Below, piece after piece: positions 8,082 through 16,679 of a stretch of DNA of 64,000 nt. The notes beneath the pieces were generated by a model. The model saw only the letters and a list, made by a program, of their open reading frames with translations. It was not told the DNA's origin and made no database searches. This DNA comes from Belnapia rosea (GTDB lineage Bacteria > Pseudomonadota > Alphaproteobacteria > Acetobacterales > Acetobacteraceae), in contig NZ_FMZX01000013.1 in assembly GCF_900101615.1 (NCBI RefSeq), forward strand, positions 71,468 to 135,467. The letters run 5' to 3'. Position 1 is the stretch's first letter, and every line of letters starts with the position of its first letter. A program made the position numbers and the translations under genes.

Positions 8082-9247
8082 GGCGCGGCGGTCCGGGTGC
8101 GGCGGGTGAACCAGCCCTGGGGCCAGCCCGGGGCGCCGGAGAGGATCCAGGCCGCGACCAACCCCGGCAGCAGCGCATTCAGCCAGACCAGCGGGATGAG
8201 CCGTGGGCTCCGCGCCGCGAGATTGCCGACCGTCAGGCCGATCGCAAGCAGCACCACCACCACGGCGATGCCGGTGAAGAGGCGGAGGCTGCCGCCATGC
8301 CTGCGGAACTGCCCGGTCAGCGCCGTCGCCAGGGCGACCAGGGCGTAGCCGATCGCGCTCAGCGGCCGGGTGAGGCGCTGATGGGCCTCGGCGACGAAGC
8401 GCTTGAGGTCCCGGTCGGGGATGCGCTCGGCGGGGTCGGGATGCAGCAATTCCTGGAGGTTGCGCTCCTGCGCATTGCGGTAGCGGCTGTCGGCCTCACC
8501 CCGGCTGGCGCGGGCGAGGTCGATGCTGTTCTCGCTGAAGGACAGCACCGAGAGGCGGGATTGCGGCGCCGTCCCGGGCAGGGAGCCGGGCGGCGGCGAG
8601 ACCTTCTCGACCTGCTGGCGCTGGCCGTTCTCGAGGGTGACGCGGGGACCGTTGGGACCGGACGCGATGCGGCCGGCCTCGGCCAGGATGGTGACGGGTG
8701 CGCCCGCCTCCCGCGCGTCATGCACCAGGATGCCGCGCAGCGTACCGTCCGGGTCGCGGTAGCGGGCATAGACGGTGAGATCGTCGCCCACCGAACTGAA
8801 CACGCCCTCCTGCACCAGGATGGCTGCCAGCTCGTTGCGGATCTCGTATTGCCAGGCGCGGAAGGCCGCCTGGGTGGTAGGCACCACCCAGAGCTCCAGG
8901 ATGTAGCAGGTCGCCATCGCCAGGGTGGCCAGGGCCAGGACGGGCCGGGCCAGCTGCCATTGCGACAGGCCGGCCGCCCGCATCACGACCAGCTCCCGGT
9001 CCGAGGCGAGCCGGACATAAACGAAGAGCGAGACCACGAAGGTGGTGATGGGCAGGATGACGGCGAAGAAGCTTGGCAGCAGCAGGCCGGTCAGCTCGAT
9101 GAAGACGCTGAAGGAAAGGCCGCGGTCGAGCACCAGCTCGATGAAGCGCAGCGACTGGGTCAGCCAGACAAGCGCCGCCAGGCCGATGGTGACGGCGAGG
9201 AGCGCGACGGCCAGCTGGCGGAAGATATAATGGTCGAGGCGGCTCAT
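8078..9247 (-). CDS. lptF: LPS export ABC transporter permease LptF
   Basis: A 389-residue YjgP/YjgQ-family permease, first gene of the lptF-lptG-lptD unit. It opens LDHYIFRQLAVALLAVTIGL, followed by two further N-terminal helices. A soluble periplasmic segment spans about 115-275 and three C-terminal helices start near PLSAIGYALVALATAL. It forms the transmembrane channel with LptG for lipopolysaccharide extraction powered by LptB. The ATG at 9247 leaves 112 bases to the stop of the upstream, same-strand dehydrogenase gene; I see nothing coding in that gap, which may hold the lpt promoter. Confidence 0.93.
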   Translation of the reverse strand: MSRLDHYIFRQLAVALLAVTIGLAALVWLTQSLRFIELVLDRGLSFSVFIELTGLLLPSFFAVILPITTFVVSLFVYVRLASDRELVVMRAAGLSQWQLARPVLALATLAMATCYILELWVVPTTQAAFRAWQYEIRNELAAILVQEGVFSSVGDDLTVYARYRDPDGTLRGILVHDAREAGAPVTILAEAGRIASGPNGPRVTLENGQRQQVEKVSPPPGSLPGTAPQSRLSVLSFSENSIDLARASRGEADSRYRNAQERNLQELLHPDPAERIPDRDLKRFVAEAHQRLTRPLSAIGYALVALATALTGQFRRHGGSLRLFTGIAVVVVLLAIGLTVGNLAARSPRLIPLVWLNALLPGLVAAWILSGAPGWPQGWFTRRTRTAAP

Positions 9248-9359
9248 TACGACTCAAGCGGGTGCGGGCGGGCACCCTAGACCAGGATCGCCCCGACTGT
9301 CGCCAGGGCGATCGTGGTGGCGATCGCGGCCCTGTTTCGTTCCGGTCCGGGTGTGCCCT

Positions 9360-10784
9360 TCAGGGCAACACCTTGCCCGGATTCATCAGCCCCTGCGGGT
9401 CGATCGCACGCTTGATGCGCTGCATCACCGCGAGTTCTGGCCCGCCGCGCCAGCCCTCCATCATGTCCGTCTTCAGCCGGCCGATGCCGTGCTCGGCGCT
9501 GAAGCTGCCGCCGAGGTCACGCACGATCTCGTTCACCGTCTCCATGATGTCGTGGCTGCGGGCGAGGAAGGCGGCCGGATCCATCCCCTCCGGCTGCTGC
9601 AGGTTCATATGGATGTTGCCGTCGCCCATATGGCCGAAGGGCACCGGCCGCACGCCGGGGATCAGTCGGCGACAGGCCTCGGAGGCGCGGCGGATCAGCT
9701 CCGGGGTTCTGGAGACCGGCACGGAGACGTCGTTCTTCACCGAGGCACCTTCGCGCTTCTGCGCCTCCGGATGCTCCTCGCGGATGCGCCAGATGGCGGC
9801 GCGCTGGGCCTCGCTCTCGCCGATGGCGGCATCCAGGACCTCGCCGGCCTCCAGCGCCTCCTCCAGCACCGCCTCGAGCAGCGGGCGGAGTCCGGCATCG
9901 GGGCGGGTGGAGGCGAGATCGACCAGGACGTAATGCTCGGCCGGTGTCGAGAGGGGCACGCTGCCGCCCTCGATCAGGCGCGCATAGAAGCCGACGCCGG
10001 TGCCCGACATGTATTCGAAGGCCCGGACCGCCGTCTCGTCTCGGTCGCGGAAGCGGCGGAAGAGCGCCAGCGCCGTCTCCTCGTCCCGCATCGCGCAGAG
10101 CGCGACCTCGCTTTCCTTCGGCCGGGCATAGAGGCGCAGCACGGCGGCGGTGATGAAGCCGAGTGTGCCCTCCGCACCCACGAAGAGATGGCGCAGCGCA
10201 TAGCCGGTATTGTCCTTCCGGAGGCGGCGGAGGCCATTCCAGATCTGGCCATCCGGCAGCACCACCTCGAGGCCCAGCATCAACTCCCGTGCATTGCCAT
10301 AGCGGACGGTGGTGTTGCCGCCGGCATTGGTCGAGAGCACGCCGCCGATGGTTGCCGTGCCCTCGGCACCAAGCGAGAGCGGGAAGAGGCAGCCCGCCTC
10401 GGCCGCCACATCCTGCGCCGCCTTCAGCACCACGCCCGCCTCCGCCGTCATGGTCATGTCGAGCGGGTCGATGTCGCGGACGCGGTTCAGCCGGGCAAGC
10501 GAGACGACGACCTGCCGCCCGCCTTCATCCGGGACGCCGCCGCCGACCATCGAGGTATTGCCGCCCTGTGGCACCAGCGGCACGCCGGCGGCGGCGCAGA
10601 GCTTCACCGCCTCGGCGAGTTCCGCGGTATTCGCCGGACGCAGCACGCAGGGGGTGCGACCGCGATAGAGCAGGCGCCAGTCCGCCAGATGCGGTTCCAG
10701 GTCGGCCGGGTCGGTGAGGATGCCGCGCGGCCCGAGCAGGGCCGAGAGGCGGTCGAGCAGCGGGAGGGGTTGGTCGTCGGGCAT
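9360..10784 (-). CDS. FAD-linked D-2-hydroxyacid dehydrogenase (GlcD/D2HGDH family)
   Basis: A 474-residue flavoprotein with an FAD-binding type 4 domain (PCVLRPANTAELAEAV, then the cofactor loop PQGGNTSMVGGG at about 72-83) and the C-terminal FAD-oxidase domain with HMGDGNIHMNL (about 385) and SAEHGIGRLK (about 429), which hold the metal and substrate histidines of this family. Relatives oxidise D-lactate, glycolate or D-2-hydroxyglutarate and pass electrons to a flavoprotein or cytochrome. The frame continues 42 codons further upstream, but MPDDQPLPLLDRL matches a normal family start and the upstream stretch is arginine-rich without structure. No glcE or glcF partner is adjacent, which favours the single-subunit D-2-hydroxyglutarate or D-lactate type. 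Confidence 0.88.
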   Translation of the reverse strand: MPDDQPLPLLDRLSALLGPRGILTDPADLEPHLADWRLLYRGRTPCVLRPANTAELAEAVKLCAAAGVPLVPQGGNTSMVGGGVPDEGGRQVVVSLARLNRVRDIDPLDMTMTAEAGVVLKAAQDVAAEAGCLFPLSLGAEGTATIGGVLSTNAGGNTTVRYGNARELMLGLEVVLPDGQIWNGLRRLRKDNTGYALRHLFVGAEGTLGFITAAVLRLYARPKESEVALCAMRDEETALALFRRFRDRDETAVRAFEYMSGTGVGFYARLIEGGSVPLSTPAEHYVLVDLASTRPDAGLRPLLEAVLEEALEAGEVLDAAIGESEAQRAAIWRIREEHPEAQKREGASVKNDVSVPVSRTPELIRRASEACRRLIPGVRPVPFGHMGDGNIHMNLQQPEGMDPAAFLARSHDIMETVNEIVRDLGGSFSAEHGIGRLKTDMMEGWRGGPELAVMQRIKRAIDPQGLMNPGKVLP

Positions 10785-10918
10785 GGCGGGAAAGTCGTGC
10801 CGAAGGGCCTCCGGGTCAATCGCCGCGCGCGCTCCGCTCTGTCGGCTTCGTGCCGTGTGAGGAGGGTCATCGCCCAAAGAGCGAATATTGTATTTAAAAC
10901 TCACCCTCAAGGAGAGAA

Positions 10919-11089
10919 ATGGATGTCGCAGCCAACACCATCCATGCGGGCGCCGGTGGCGACCTGCTCCAAGGAGCCGAGATCTTCATCCCGCTCTTTG
11001 CCCTGCCGGGGGCGCCCGGCATGGGCAATGCCGCCATCATCCTGAGCGGCGTGCATCACCTGCACGCCACCGACTTCATCCTGGGGTGA
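10919..11089 (+). CDS. 56-residue RTX-like mini-protein
   Basis: A short frame with an ATG at 10919 directly preceded by a strong ribosome-binding sequence, AAGGAGAG. The product begins MDVAANTIHAGAGGDLLQG, where GAGGDLLQG resembles a single RTX calcium-binding nonapeptide, continues through a hydrophobic middle (IFIPLFALPGAPG) and ends HHLHATDFILG. That ending is the DFIL tail of RTX proteins and is the same ending seen in the broken gene at the left edge. It has a clear start site and intact frame, yet only one repeat. It could be a domesticated remnant, a small secreted peptide, or the scar of an internal deletion. The upstream 134 bases, shared with the divergent dehydrogenase gene, contain an AT-rich patch (TATTTAAAA at 10891). 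Confidence 0.5.
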   Translation: MDVAANTIHAGAGGDLLQGAEIFIPLFALPGAPGMGNAAIILSGVHHLHATDFILG

Positions 11090-11098
11090 CGGCGCCCT

Positions 11099-11734
11099 CT
11101 ACCGAACGGTGTAGTTGGTCACCGCGCAGGCATTCACGTTCCGCCGTTCCTGCGCCTGGCCGCCCGAGAAGACGATGCGGAGGTCGTAGGTGCATTCGCC
11201 CTGCGGCAGCCGCACCGGATAGGTGGCGCCCGGCTGCACCACATCCTCGCCCAGGCGGTCAGGGCCCCAATTCTGCTGCGAGGAGGGCGAGGCGTAGAGT
11301 TCCTCGATCACCCGGCCGCTCTGGTTGACCAAGTTGAAGGAGGGATTGCCCTGCTGCGTGCTGCCGGGCTGGTTGCGTGGCGCCGTCCGCGGCGCCGGCC
11401 CGCTCGGCTGGCCAAGCACCAGATCCGTCATGTTGCAGGTGTTGAGGTTGCGCCGCTCCTCCGCCGTGCCGCCCTGGTAGACGATCCGCACGTCGAAATT
11501 GCAGTTCCCGTCGGATGGCAGGCGGACGATCCAGGAGGCACCGGGGGCGATCACCTCATTGCCCAGCCGGTCCTGGCCCCAACTGCGCTCGTTGGAGGGC
11601 GAGGCATAGACCTCGTTCACCACATTCGGCGTGTTGTTGACGATCCGGAAGGAGGGATCGCTGGACTGCGCCTGGCCAGGGCCCATCCAGGCCAGAACCC
11701 CAAGGACAGCGGCCAACACCACGCGACGCAACAT
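11099..11734 (-). CDS. Secreted protein with two tandem copies of an unnamed domain
   Basis: A 211-residue protein beginning MLRRVVLAAVLGVLAWMG with a signal peptide ending GPGQAQ; GGAGGG-like sequence precedes the ATG. The mature part is two copies of a domain of about 72 residues, near residues 29-100 and 136-208, joined by a Pro/Ser/Gln-rich linker. The copies share EVYASPSNERSWGQDRLG versus ELYASPSSQQNWGPDRLG, a VRLP strand, a FDVRIVYQGG or YDLRIVFSGG strand, and a Cys pair each (GNCNFD...NTCNMTD and GECTYD...NACAVTN). The pattern suggests small disulfide-bonded beta-sandwich modules in the periplasm. I do not recognise the family. Confidence 0.75.
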   Translation of the reverse strand: MLRRVVLAAVLGVLAWMGPGQAQSSDPSFRIVNNTPNVVNEVYASPSNERSWGQDRLGNEVIAPGASWIVRLPSDGNCNFDVRIVYQGGTAEERRNLNTCNMTDLVLGQPSGPAPRTAPRNQPGSTQQGNPSFNLVNQSGRVIEELYASPSSQQNWGPDRLGEDVVQPGATYPVRLPQGECTYDLRIVFSGGQAQERRNVNACAVTNYTVR

Positions 11735-11823
11735 GCGACCCTCCGGAACGATAGGGCGGCAGAGTAACCCCGCCTGGCCTTGGGCGACCATAGGTTGTAC
11801 CCATGGCGGACAACACGGCGGCG

Positions 11824-12297
11824 TCAATCAAGTCCATCCGCTCCCGTTTCCGCGCCCATCTCGGTCAGCCGCCGATCGAGTGCATCCAGCAGGCGGTGCA
11901 GCGCGGCACGGTCCTCGGGGCCGATGCCGGCCAGCAGCTCCGCCTCCAGCGCGCGGGCGAGCGGCAGGATGCGGGTATGGATGCGCCTCCCCTCCTCGGT
12001 CATCGCCAGGCGTTGCACCCGCCGGTCCGCCGCATCCTCCTGCCGCACGAGCAGGCCACGGCCGAGCAGGGCACGGACGGCGCGGCTGACCTTCACCTTG
12101 TCCATGGCGGTGCGCTCGACCACCTCGCTCGCCGAGAGGCCACCGAAGCGCCCGACCACGGCCAGCACCCGCCACTCCGGAATGGAGAGGCCGAATTCCT
12201 CGGAATAGCGCCGGGCGAAGAGGCGTGAGGTGCGGTTGGCGGCGACCGACAGCCGGTAGGGGAGGAATTCCTCCAGCGCGAATTCAGCGGCGGTCAT
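11824..12297 (-). CDS. MarR-family transcriptional regulator
   Basis: A 157-residue winged-helix regulator. The recognition helix region is LSASEVVERTAMDKVKVSRA, followed by LLGRGLLVRQEDAADRRVQR, the MarR wing with its conserved Asp-Arg-Arg. A C-terminal helix pair for dimerisation follows (LDALDRRLTEMG). The ATG at 12297 has GAAGG at proper spacing; a GTG four codons upstream is possible but sits too close to its own GGGAGG. It is downstream of, and in line with, the methyltransferase gene (46-base gap), and upstream of the duplicated-domain secreted protein. The regulated genes are not evident. Confidence 0.88.
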   Translation of the reverse strand: MTAAEFALEEFLPYRLSVAANRTSRLFARRYSEEFGLSIPEWRVLAVVGRFGGLSASEVVERTAMDKVKVSRAVRALLGRGLLVRQEDAADRRVQRLAMTEEGRRIHTRILPLARALEAELLAGIGPEDRAALHRLLDALDRRLTEMGAETGADGLD

Positions 12298-12343
12298 CGC
12301 CGCCTTCACGCCTCCCGTTGCTCCGACCCGCGGCGATCATGCG

Positions 12344-13279
12344 TCAGCGCCGGGGCCGGACTTCCAGCACCGCCCGCGCCACGAGGTCATCAGCCGCCGG
12401 GCGCATCGCCTCCGGATGCGGCCGGGCCGGGCCGCGTGGGCGGCGGGACCACATGACGGCCTCCGGCACCTCCACCTGGAAGCCGGCACGGCGGAACCGC
12501 CCGACCATCGCCGAGAGGCCGAGCCGGTTCACATAGATCCCCGCCCGGCCGACCAGCGGGCTTGCCCAGAAGCCGTCACTGAAGCGCAGGTGCTGCAACC
12601 CGCCGCCGAGATGGTCCTGGAAGTCGATCCGGTGCAGGCCGATGCCGTCCGGCGCGGTGACCCGGCGGAGCTGCGCCAGTAGGGGGCCCATCTCGTCGCG
12701 CCGCACATGCTCGAGCACCGCCTCGCTGACGACGAGGTCGACCGCCCCGTCCGGGATGGCCCCAAGCGCGGCAGGCCCACCATGCAGCAACGTTGCGCGG
12801 CAGCGCTGCAGAACCGCGGCGCGGTCGGTGCAGCCGGCGAGATCAGGCACGGCCATGCCCTGGCTGCGGGCAAGCGTCACCACCTGCTGATAGGCGGCCG
12901 CCTCGGTCGGGGCGCTGTCGGCCGGGTCGATGAACCACATGTGTTCGAGGCCGAGCCCGGCCAGAACCGGTGCGCGCAGGACCATCCGGCCCGGGCCAAC
13001 CTCCAGCATAGTGCGGGGGCGGCGCCCCATCAGTCGCGTGGCATCGGCGATCCAGGCCGACGGGGCGCCGAGCAGCTTCCCCGGGTCCCGAGCATCGAAG
13101 GAGGGGCGTGCCAGGCCCAGCGCCCGGGCCCGGCTGCCATGCACCCCGAGCGCGGCGAGGCCCAGCTTCACCCCGAGCTTCACCCACCATGGCACCGGTG
13201 CGCCGCGGGAGAGCCCGTGCGGCGCCGGCAGCACGCGGCGCGGCCGCGCCGTTTCCTCCGTATGATGTTCCGTGGACAC
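12344..13279 (-). CDS. Class I SAM-dependent methyltransferase
   Basis: A 311-residue protein with a Rossmann methyltransferase core at about 85-260. Motif I reads TMLEVGPGRMVLRAP, motif II has the acidic end WFIDPADSAP, and motif IV is GAVDLVVSEAVLEHV, the Methyltransf_11 style. A hydrophobic, lysine-containing segment near residue 30 (WWVKLGVKLGLAALGV) could associate with membrane. The substrate is not inferable. The start at 13279 would be GTG with only a weak ribosome-binding sequence. It is divergent from the amidohydrolase gene with 87 bases between. Confidence 0.8.
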   Translation of the reverse strand: MSTEHHTEETARPRRVLPAPHGLSRGAPVPWWVKLGVKLGLAALGVHGSRARALGLARPSFDARDPGKLLGAPSAWIADATRLMGRRPRTMLEVGPGRMVLRAPVLAGLGLEHMWFIDPADSAPTEAAAYQQVVTLARSQGMAVPDLAGCTDRAAVLQRCRATLLHGGPAALGAIPDGAVDLVVSEAVLEHVRRDEMGPLLAQLRRVTAPDGIGLHRIDFQDHLGGGLQHLRFSDGFWASPLVGRAGIYVNRLGLSAMVGRFRRAGFQVEVPEAVMWSRRPRGPARPHPEAMRPAADDLVARAVLEVRPRR

Positions 13280-13366
13280 GTGGTTGACCCGATGCTGTCA
13301 CAGGCTTAGCGGGAAGCCATAGCGCAGAGCGGTAGGGCTTGCCCACCTCAACCGCAGGAGGCCGCC

Positions 13367-14539
13367 TTGAATCCCATCGAGCATATCCGCCGGTACCAGG
13401 AGGAGCTCACTGCCTGGCGGCGGGACTTCCATGCCCATCCGGAGACCGGCTTCGAGGAGGTGCGGACCAGCGCCCTGGTTGCCGAGCGGCTGGAGGCCTG
13501 GGGGATCGAGGTGCATCGCGGCATCGGCCGTACCGGGGTGGTCGGCGTGCTGCGCGCCGGCAATGGCGACCGCGCGGTCGGGCTGCGGGCCGATATGGAT
13601 GCGCTCGACATGCCGGAGGCGAACGGCTTCGCCCATCGCTCGACCATACCCGGCAAGATGCATGGCTGCGGCCATGACGGGCACACCACCATGCTGCTCG
13701 GCGCCGCCCGCTACCTCGCCGAGACGAAGAATTTCAGCGGCACGGTCCATTTCATCTTCCAGCCCGCCGAGGAGGGCCAGGGCGGCGCCCGGGAGATGGT
13801 GGCGGAGGGGCTGTTCCGCCGCTTCCCCTGCAACGCGGTCTATGGGCTGCACAACCGCCCGGGGATGCCGGTCGGGCAATACGGCATCCGCGCCGGGGCG
13901 ATGATGGCCGGCTGCGCCTTCTTCGACCTCGTCATCCAGGGCCGGGGTGGGCATGGGGCGCGGCCGGAGAGCACGGTGGACCCGGTGGTCTGCGGCGCGG
14001 CCATCGTCTCGGCCTACCAGTCCATCATCGGCCGCAACGTGGCGCCGAACGATACCGGCGTGGTCAGCGTGACGGGCTTCAGCGCCGGCACCGCCTATAA
14101 CGTCATCCCCGACCAAGTCGCGCTGCGCGGCACGGTGCGGGCCTTCAGGACGGAGACCATGGCGCTGATCGAGCAGCGCATGAGCATGCTCGCCACCAGC
14201 ATCGCCGAGGGCTTCGGCGCGACCGCGACGCTCGACTTCCGCGAGGTCACGGTGCCGGTGGTGAACGGCGCCGAGCAGACCGCGCTGATCGCCGATGCCG
14301 CCGCCGCCATGGTGGGCGAGGCCGCCATGGACCGCGCCCGCATCCCTGCCATGGGTTCGGAGGATTTCTCCTACATGCTGGCCGAGGTGCCCGGCGCCTA
14401 TATCCTGGTCGGCAACGGCGAGGGCGAGGCCGGCGGCTGCGAGGTCCACAACCCGCATTACGATTTCAACGACGCCGCCATCCCCTATGGCGCCGGCATC
14501 CTGGCGGCCGTGGTCGAGCGGGAGCTGGCGCGCCTGTAA
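13367..14539 (+). CDS. M20-family amidohydrolase (hippurate hydrolase/HipO-like)
   Basis: A 390-residue metal-dependent amidohydrolase that cleaves N-acyl amino acids or related amides. Family motifs: FHAHPETGFEE (22-31), GLRADMDALDMPE (72-84), GKMHGCGHDGHTTMLLGA (97-114, with metal ligands Cys101 and His103) and FQPAEEGQGGAREM (131-144, catalytic Glu pair). Near the end SEDFSYML and the late His region complete the metal site. Translation starts at TTG 13367, placed 5 bases after a perfect AGGAGG; no ATG fits. It stands alone between divergent and unrelated genes. The acyl and amino acid specificity cannot be read from sequence. Confidence 0.93.
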   Translation: MNPIEHIRRYQEELTAWRRDFHAHPETGFEEVRTSALVAERLEAWGIEVHRGIGRTGVVGVLRAGNGDRAVGLRADMDALDMPEANGFAHRSTIPGKMHGCGHDGHTTMLLGAARYLAETKNFSGTVHFIFQPAEEGQGGAREMVAEGLFRRFPCNAVYGLHNRPGMPVGQYGIRAGAMMAGCAFFDLVIQGRGGHGARPESTVDPVVCGAAIVSAYQSIIGRNVAPNDTGVVSVTGFSAGTAYNVIPDQVALRGTVRAFRTETMALIEQRMSMLATSIAEGFGATATLDFREVTVPVVNGAEQTALIADAAAAMVGEAAMDRARIPAMGSEDFSYMLAEVPGAYILVGNGEGEAGGCEVHNPHYDFNDAAIPYGAGILAAVVERELARL

Positions 14540-14627
14540 GAATAGGCCAGCGCAACGGATTCCCTGGCCGGGCGTTCGGTTCCGGATTGGCCGCTCCAGG
14601 CCAGCGCTACGACGGAACCCAGGCCGG

Positions 14628-16544
14628 ATGCCCGATCAAAGACCAGCCCCGACGCCCAGCCGCGGCCTGACCGCGGCGGGTACGCCCGGTTCCGGGCTGC
14701 AGATGCTTGAAGGCGCCATCCTCGTTGTCGCGGTGCTGTATTTTGGCCAGGAGCTGCTGGTACCCCTGGTGCTGGCCGTGCTGCTCGCCTTCGTCCTCGC
14801 CCCGGTGGTGCGGTTGATGCGACGCGCCTATGTGCCCCGTTCCGCCGCGGTGGTGGTGAGCGTGCTGCTCACCTGCGCCATCATCTTCGGGATCGGCGGG
14901 CTGGTGGGGCGGCAGGCCACGCTGCTGGCCGAGAACCTGCCAACCTACCAGGCGACCATCCGCCAGAAACTCTCCGGCCTGCAGAGCGCCGGCGGCCTGA
15001 TCGACAGGTTGAGCGGTGCGGTCCAGGCGGTTGGCCAGGGCATGGGCGGGCATGAGACGCCGCCATCCGCCGGCGCCACGGCCAGCCCGAGCGATGCCAC
15101 GCGCCCACCCCTGCCGGTCGAGATCCGCACGCCGGACCCGACCTCGCTCGAGATGCTACGCCGCGTTGCCGAGCCGCTGCTCGGCCCGCTGGCGACGGCG
15201 GGCATCGTCATCATCCTGGTGATCTTCATCCTGCTCTACCGGGAGGACCTGCGGGACCGGCTGATCCGCCTCGCAGGCGCGCGCGACCTGCACCGCACCA
15301 TGGCGGCCATGGACGATGCCGCCTACCGGCTCTCGCGCTTCTTCCTGGCGCAGACGGGCATGAATACCTGCTTCGGCCTGTTCATCGCCGGGGCGCTCTG
15401 GCTGATTGGCATCCCGAATCCCCTGCTCTGGGGCTTCGTCGCCGGGTTGATGCGCTTCGTGCCCTTCATCGGCGTCTTCATCACGGTCAGCGGGCCGCTG
15501 CTGCTGGCGCTGGCCGTCGATCCGGGCTGGGCGACGCTGGTCTGGGTGCTGGTGCTGTTCGGCATCAGCGAGATGCTGATGGGCCAGGTCTTCGAGCCGC
15601 TGGTCTTCGGCCATTCCACAGGCCTTTCCCCCATCGCCGTCATCGCCGCGGCCACCTTCTGGACCTGGCTCTGGGGCCCGATCGGCCTGTTGCTGGCGGT
15701 GCCGCTGACGGTCTGCCTGGTTGTGCTCGGGCGGCATGTGGACCGGCTGGAATTCCTCGAGGTCATGCTCGGCGACCGCCCTCCGCTCGACCCGGAGGAA
15801 ACCTTCTACCAGCGGGCGCTGGCCGGCGATGCCAATGCCCTGGCCGAGCAGGCCGAGCGCTGCCTGAGCGAGAAGCCGCTGGCGGAGTATCTCGACGCCG
15901 TCGCCATGCCGGCGCTGCGCCTCGCCCAGGCCGATGCGGTGCATGGCGCGCTGCGGCCGGAGCGGCGCGATGCGCTGCTGCGCAGCGTCGAGCTGCTCAT
16001 CGAAGACCTCGAGGAGGAGGATGACCCGCCGCCGCCCGAAGGCGAGGCGCCGCCCGAGCCGCTGCCGCCCGCCTGGCACGTGCCCGGCGCCGTGCTCTGC
16101 CTGCCGGGGCGCGGCCCCTTCGACTCGCTGGCGGCGAACATGCTGGCCCAGGTGCTGGCACGGCGCGGCTTCGGCGTGCAGGTGGGCGGCGTCAGCGCCG
16201 TGCCGGGTGCCCCGCCGCGGCTGATCTGCCTGTGCCTGCTCGAAGGCGGCAGCAGCAGCGCGACCGCCCGCTACCTGCTGCGCCGCGCCCGCCGCCGGCT
16301 CCCTGGCGTGCCGGCCATCGCCCTTGCCTGGAGCCCGAGCGGTGTCGAGGCGAGCGAGGGCGTGCTGTCCAAGGCGCTGCGCGCGGAAAGCGAGACGGCT
16401 CCCTTGCAACTGGCCATGAGCCTGACGGAGGCGCTCGACCTGGCGGTGGAGACCTGCGGGACCGCATCCACGACGGTGCTGACCGCGCCCGCGCCGCGCC
16501 CCGATGCCCCGCCGTCGCTCGGCATGGAAGCCGCCCCCGCCTGA
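14628..16544 (+). CDS. AI-2E/PerM-family transporter with an extra C-terminal domain
   Basis: A 638-residue protein. Residues about 25-385 are the eight-helix AI-2E exporter/PerM permease fold, with paired N-terminal helices (LLVPLVLAVLLAFVLAPVVR), a soluble insertion at about 115-185, and the conserved late region GFVAGLMRFVPFIGVFITV, FEPLVFGHSTGLSPIAVI and GPIGLLLAVPLT. The last 250 residues are unusual: a helical segment, an acidic Pro-rich linker (EEEDDPPPPEGEAPPEP), and an alpha/beta region beginning VPGAVLCLPGRGPFDSLAAN that looks like a Rossmann-type receiver or B12-binding-like fold. The ATG at 14628 was chosen; the longer open frame runs into the preceding gene. Substrate unknown. 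Confidence 0.85.
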   Translation: MPDQRPAPTPSRGLTAAGTPGSGLQMLEGAILVVAVLYFGQELLVPLVLAVLLAFVLAPVVRLMRRAYVPRSAAVVVSVLLTCAIIFGIGGLVGRQATLLAENLPTYQATIRQKLSGLQSAGGLIDRLSGAVQAVGQGMGGHETPPSAGATASPSDATRPPLPVEIRTPDPTSLEMLRRVAEPLLGPLATAGIVIILVIFILLYREDLRDRLIRLAGARDLHRTMAAMDDAAYRLSRFFLAQTGMNTCFGLFIAGALWLIGIPNPLLWGFVAGLMRFVPFIGVFITVSGPLLLALAVDPGWATLVWVLVLFGISEMLMGQVFEPLVFGHSTGLSPIAVIAAATFWTWLWGPIGLLLAVPLTVCLVVLGRHVDRLEFLEVMLGDRPPLDPEETFYQRALAGDANALAEQAERCLSEKPLAEYLDAVAMPALRLAQADAVHGALRPERRDALLRSVELLIEDLEEEDDPPPPEGEAPPEPLPPAWHVPGAVLCLPGRGPFDSLAANMLAQVLARRGFGVQVGGVSAVPGAPPRLICLCLLEGGSSSATARYLLRRARRRLPGVPAIALAWSPSGVEASEGVLSKALRAESETAPLQLAMSLTEALDLAVETCGTASTTVLTAPAPRPDAPPSLGMEAAPA

Positions 16545-16643
16545 TATCGAACCGTCGGGCCGGCTGCCATGGGCCGCACCAAGTGGCTCCCATCGCATCG
16601 ACTCGTGGAACCCGCCCTGGCCCGGTATCCGCTCGAACACGGC

Positions 16644-16673
16644 CTCCGATCAGGTGGCACCACCTGATCGGAG
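16644..16673. terminator. Perfect 14-bp inverted repeat between convergent genes
   Basis: CTCCGATCAGGTGG (16644-16657) is followed, after only CA, by its exact reverse complement (16660-16673). It sits between the stop of the AI-2E gene (16544) and the stop of the convergent MFS gene (16680). It would fold into a strong hairpin in either transcript, so a bidirectional terminator is the simplest reading, although no T-tract follows on either side. Confidence 0.5.
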
Positions 16674-16679
16674 CCAGCG

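Noticed and set aside
14545..14616. Near-repeat GGCCAGCGC at 14545 and 14599 before the AI-2E gene
   Set aside because: A 9-base match in GC-rich sequence with no promoter or further symmetry is likely chance.
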